Assembly: GCA_030043395.1 (NCBI GenBank)
Contig: JASHXW010000263.1
Location: 1 to 6,306, forward strand
Direction of reading: 5' to 3'
Length of the DNA: 6,306 nucleotides
DNA from: Streptosporangiaceae bacterium
Lineage (GTDB): Bacteria; Actinomycetota; Actinomycetes; Streptosporangiales; Streptosporangiaceae
The notes beneath the pieces were generated by a model. It saw only the letters and a program-made list of their open reading frames with translations, did not search any database and was not told the DNA's origin. The stretch's first letter is position 1. The number at the start of each line of letters is the position of its first letter. Positions 6,028 to 6,306 of the stretch are shown here, one piece after another. Position numbers and translations under genes: made by a program.

Positions 6028-6306
6028 GCTGAAGGATGCGCTCCCGGCTTGGCATCGATGCCAGCTTCCTTGCGCTGCGCGGACGTGATCGTCGTCGGCG
6101 CCCCGGTGAGCGGATCGCTGCCCGAGGCCGCCTTGGGGAAGGCGATGACGTCCCTGATCGACTCCCGGCCGGTCAGCAGCATGAGAAGCCGGTCCCAGCC
6201 AAACGCGATGCCGCCATGCGGCGGAGGGCCGAACCGCAGCGCATCGAGCAGGAAGCCGAACTGCGCTCGCGCCTCGTCGCGCGACAGGCCGATCACGTCG
6301 AACACC
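6021..6306 (-). CDS. aspS: Aspartyl-tRNA synthetase, C-terminal end (5' part outside the window)
   Basis: This is the last 94 complete codons of a class II synthetase that charges tRNA-Asp (or tRNA-Asp/Asn in organisms lacking AsnRS). The fragment begins inside the catalytic domain at [20 protein letters not shown]. It carries motif 3 ([15 protein letters not shown], about 30-44 of the fragment, with the ATP-binding Arg) and [12 protein letters not shown]. It ends with the bacterial AspRS tail [13 protein letters not shown], then [12 protein letters not shown], and TAA at 6021. The DPLTGAP segment after FPK separates AspRS from AsnRS and LysRS. A GTG near the right edge (6305) is an internal valine, not a start. 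It converges with the Uma2 gene across 74 bp and lies upstream of rarA on the same strand, as in many actinobacterial genomes. Confidence 0.96.
   Translation of the reverse strand, partial: VFDVIGLSRDEARAQFGFLLDALRFGPPPHGGIAFGWDRLLMLLTGRESIRDVIAFPKAASGSDPLTGAPTTITSAQRKEAGIDAKPGAHPSAG

Overview
The window is about 70% GC with strongly GC-biased third codon positions. It carries a gene neighbourhood typical of high-GC Actinomycetota (Streptomyces/Streptosporangia-like; the genus cannot be fixed from sequence alone). Five of the six clear genes lie on the minus strand, which reads from right to left: the 3' end of aspS (aspartyl-tRNA synthetase), rarA/mgsA (AAA+ replication-recombination ATPase), a DUF948 membrane/coiled-coil protein, a short DUF6167-like membrane protein, and most of alaS (alanyl-tRNA synthetase, whose 3' end runs off the left edge). 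One gene is on the plus strand: a Uma2-family putative PD-(D/E)XK nuclease between aspS and rarA.

Layout by position. Positions 1-2431 hold 810 codons of alaS without stop or frameshift. Positions 2432-2590 are a leader/intergenic segment with two GC-rich hairpins. Positions 2591-2944 (DUF6167-like) and 2941-3435 (DUF948) overlap by ATGA and look translationally coupled. Positions 3436-3728 are a 293-bp gap with a 14-bp direct repeat, a doubtful 53-codon ORF and what may be eroded remains of the rarA repeat tail. Positions 3729-5201 are rarA, whose C-terminus ends in a pentapeptide tandem repeat. Positions 5202-5331 are a divergent promoter region. Positions 5332-5946 are the Uma2 gene. Positions 5947-6020 separate the convergent uma2 and aspS 3' ends and contain a long-range inverted repeat. 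Positions 6021-6306 are the aspS C-terminus.

Functionally this is mostly housekeeping: two aminoacyl-tRNA synthetases for translation, RarA for stalled-fork and recombination maintenance, and two small membrane proteins that travel with alaS in actinobacteria but have no established role. The Uma2 gene is the only accessory-looking element. I found no tRNA or rRNA gene, CRISPR array, insertion sequence or recognisable defence system, and nothing that amounts to a new multi-gene system. The most interesting non-coding and structural signals are the RarA tail repeat with an out-of-phase copy past the stop codon, the direct repeats ahead of the DUF948 gene, and the strong hairpin just ahead of alaS.
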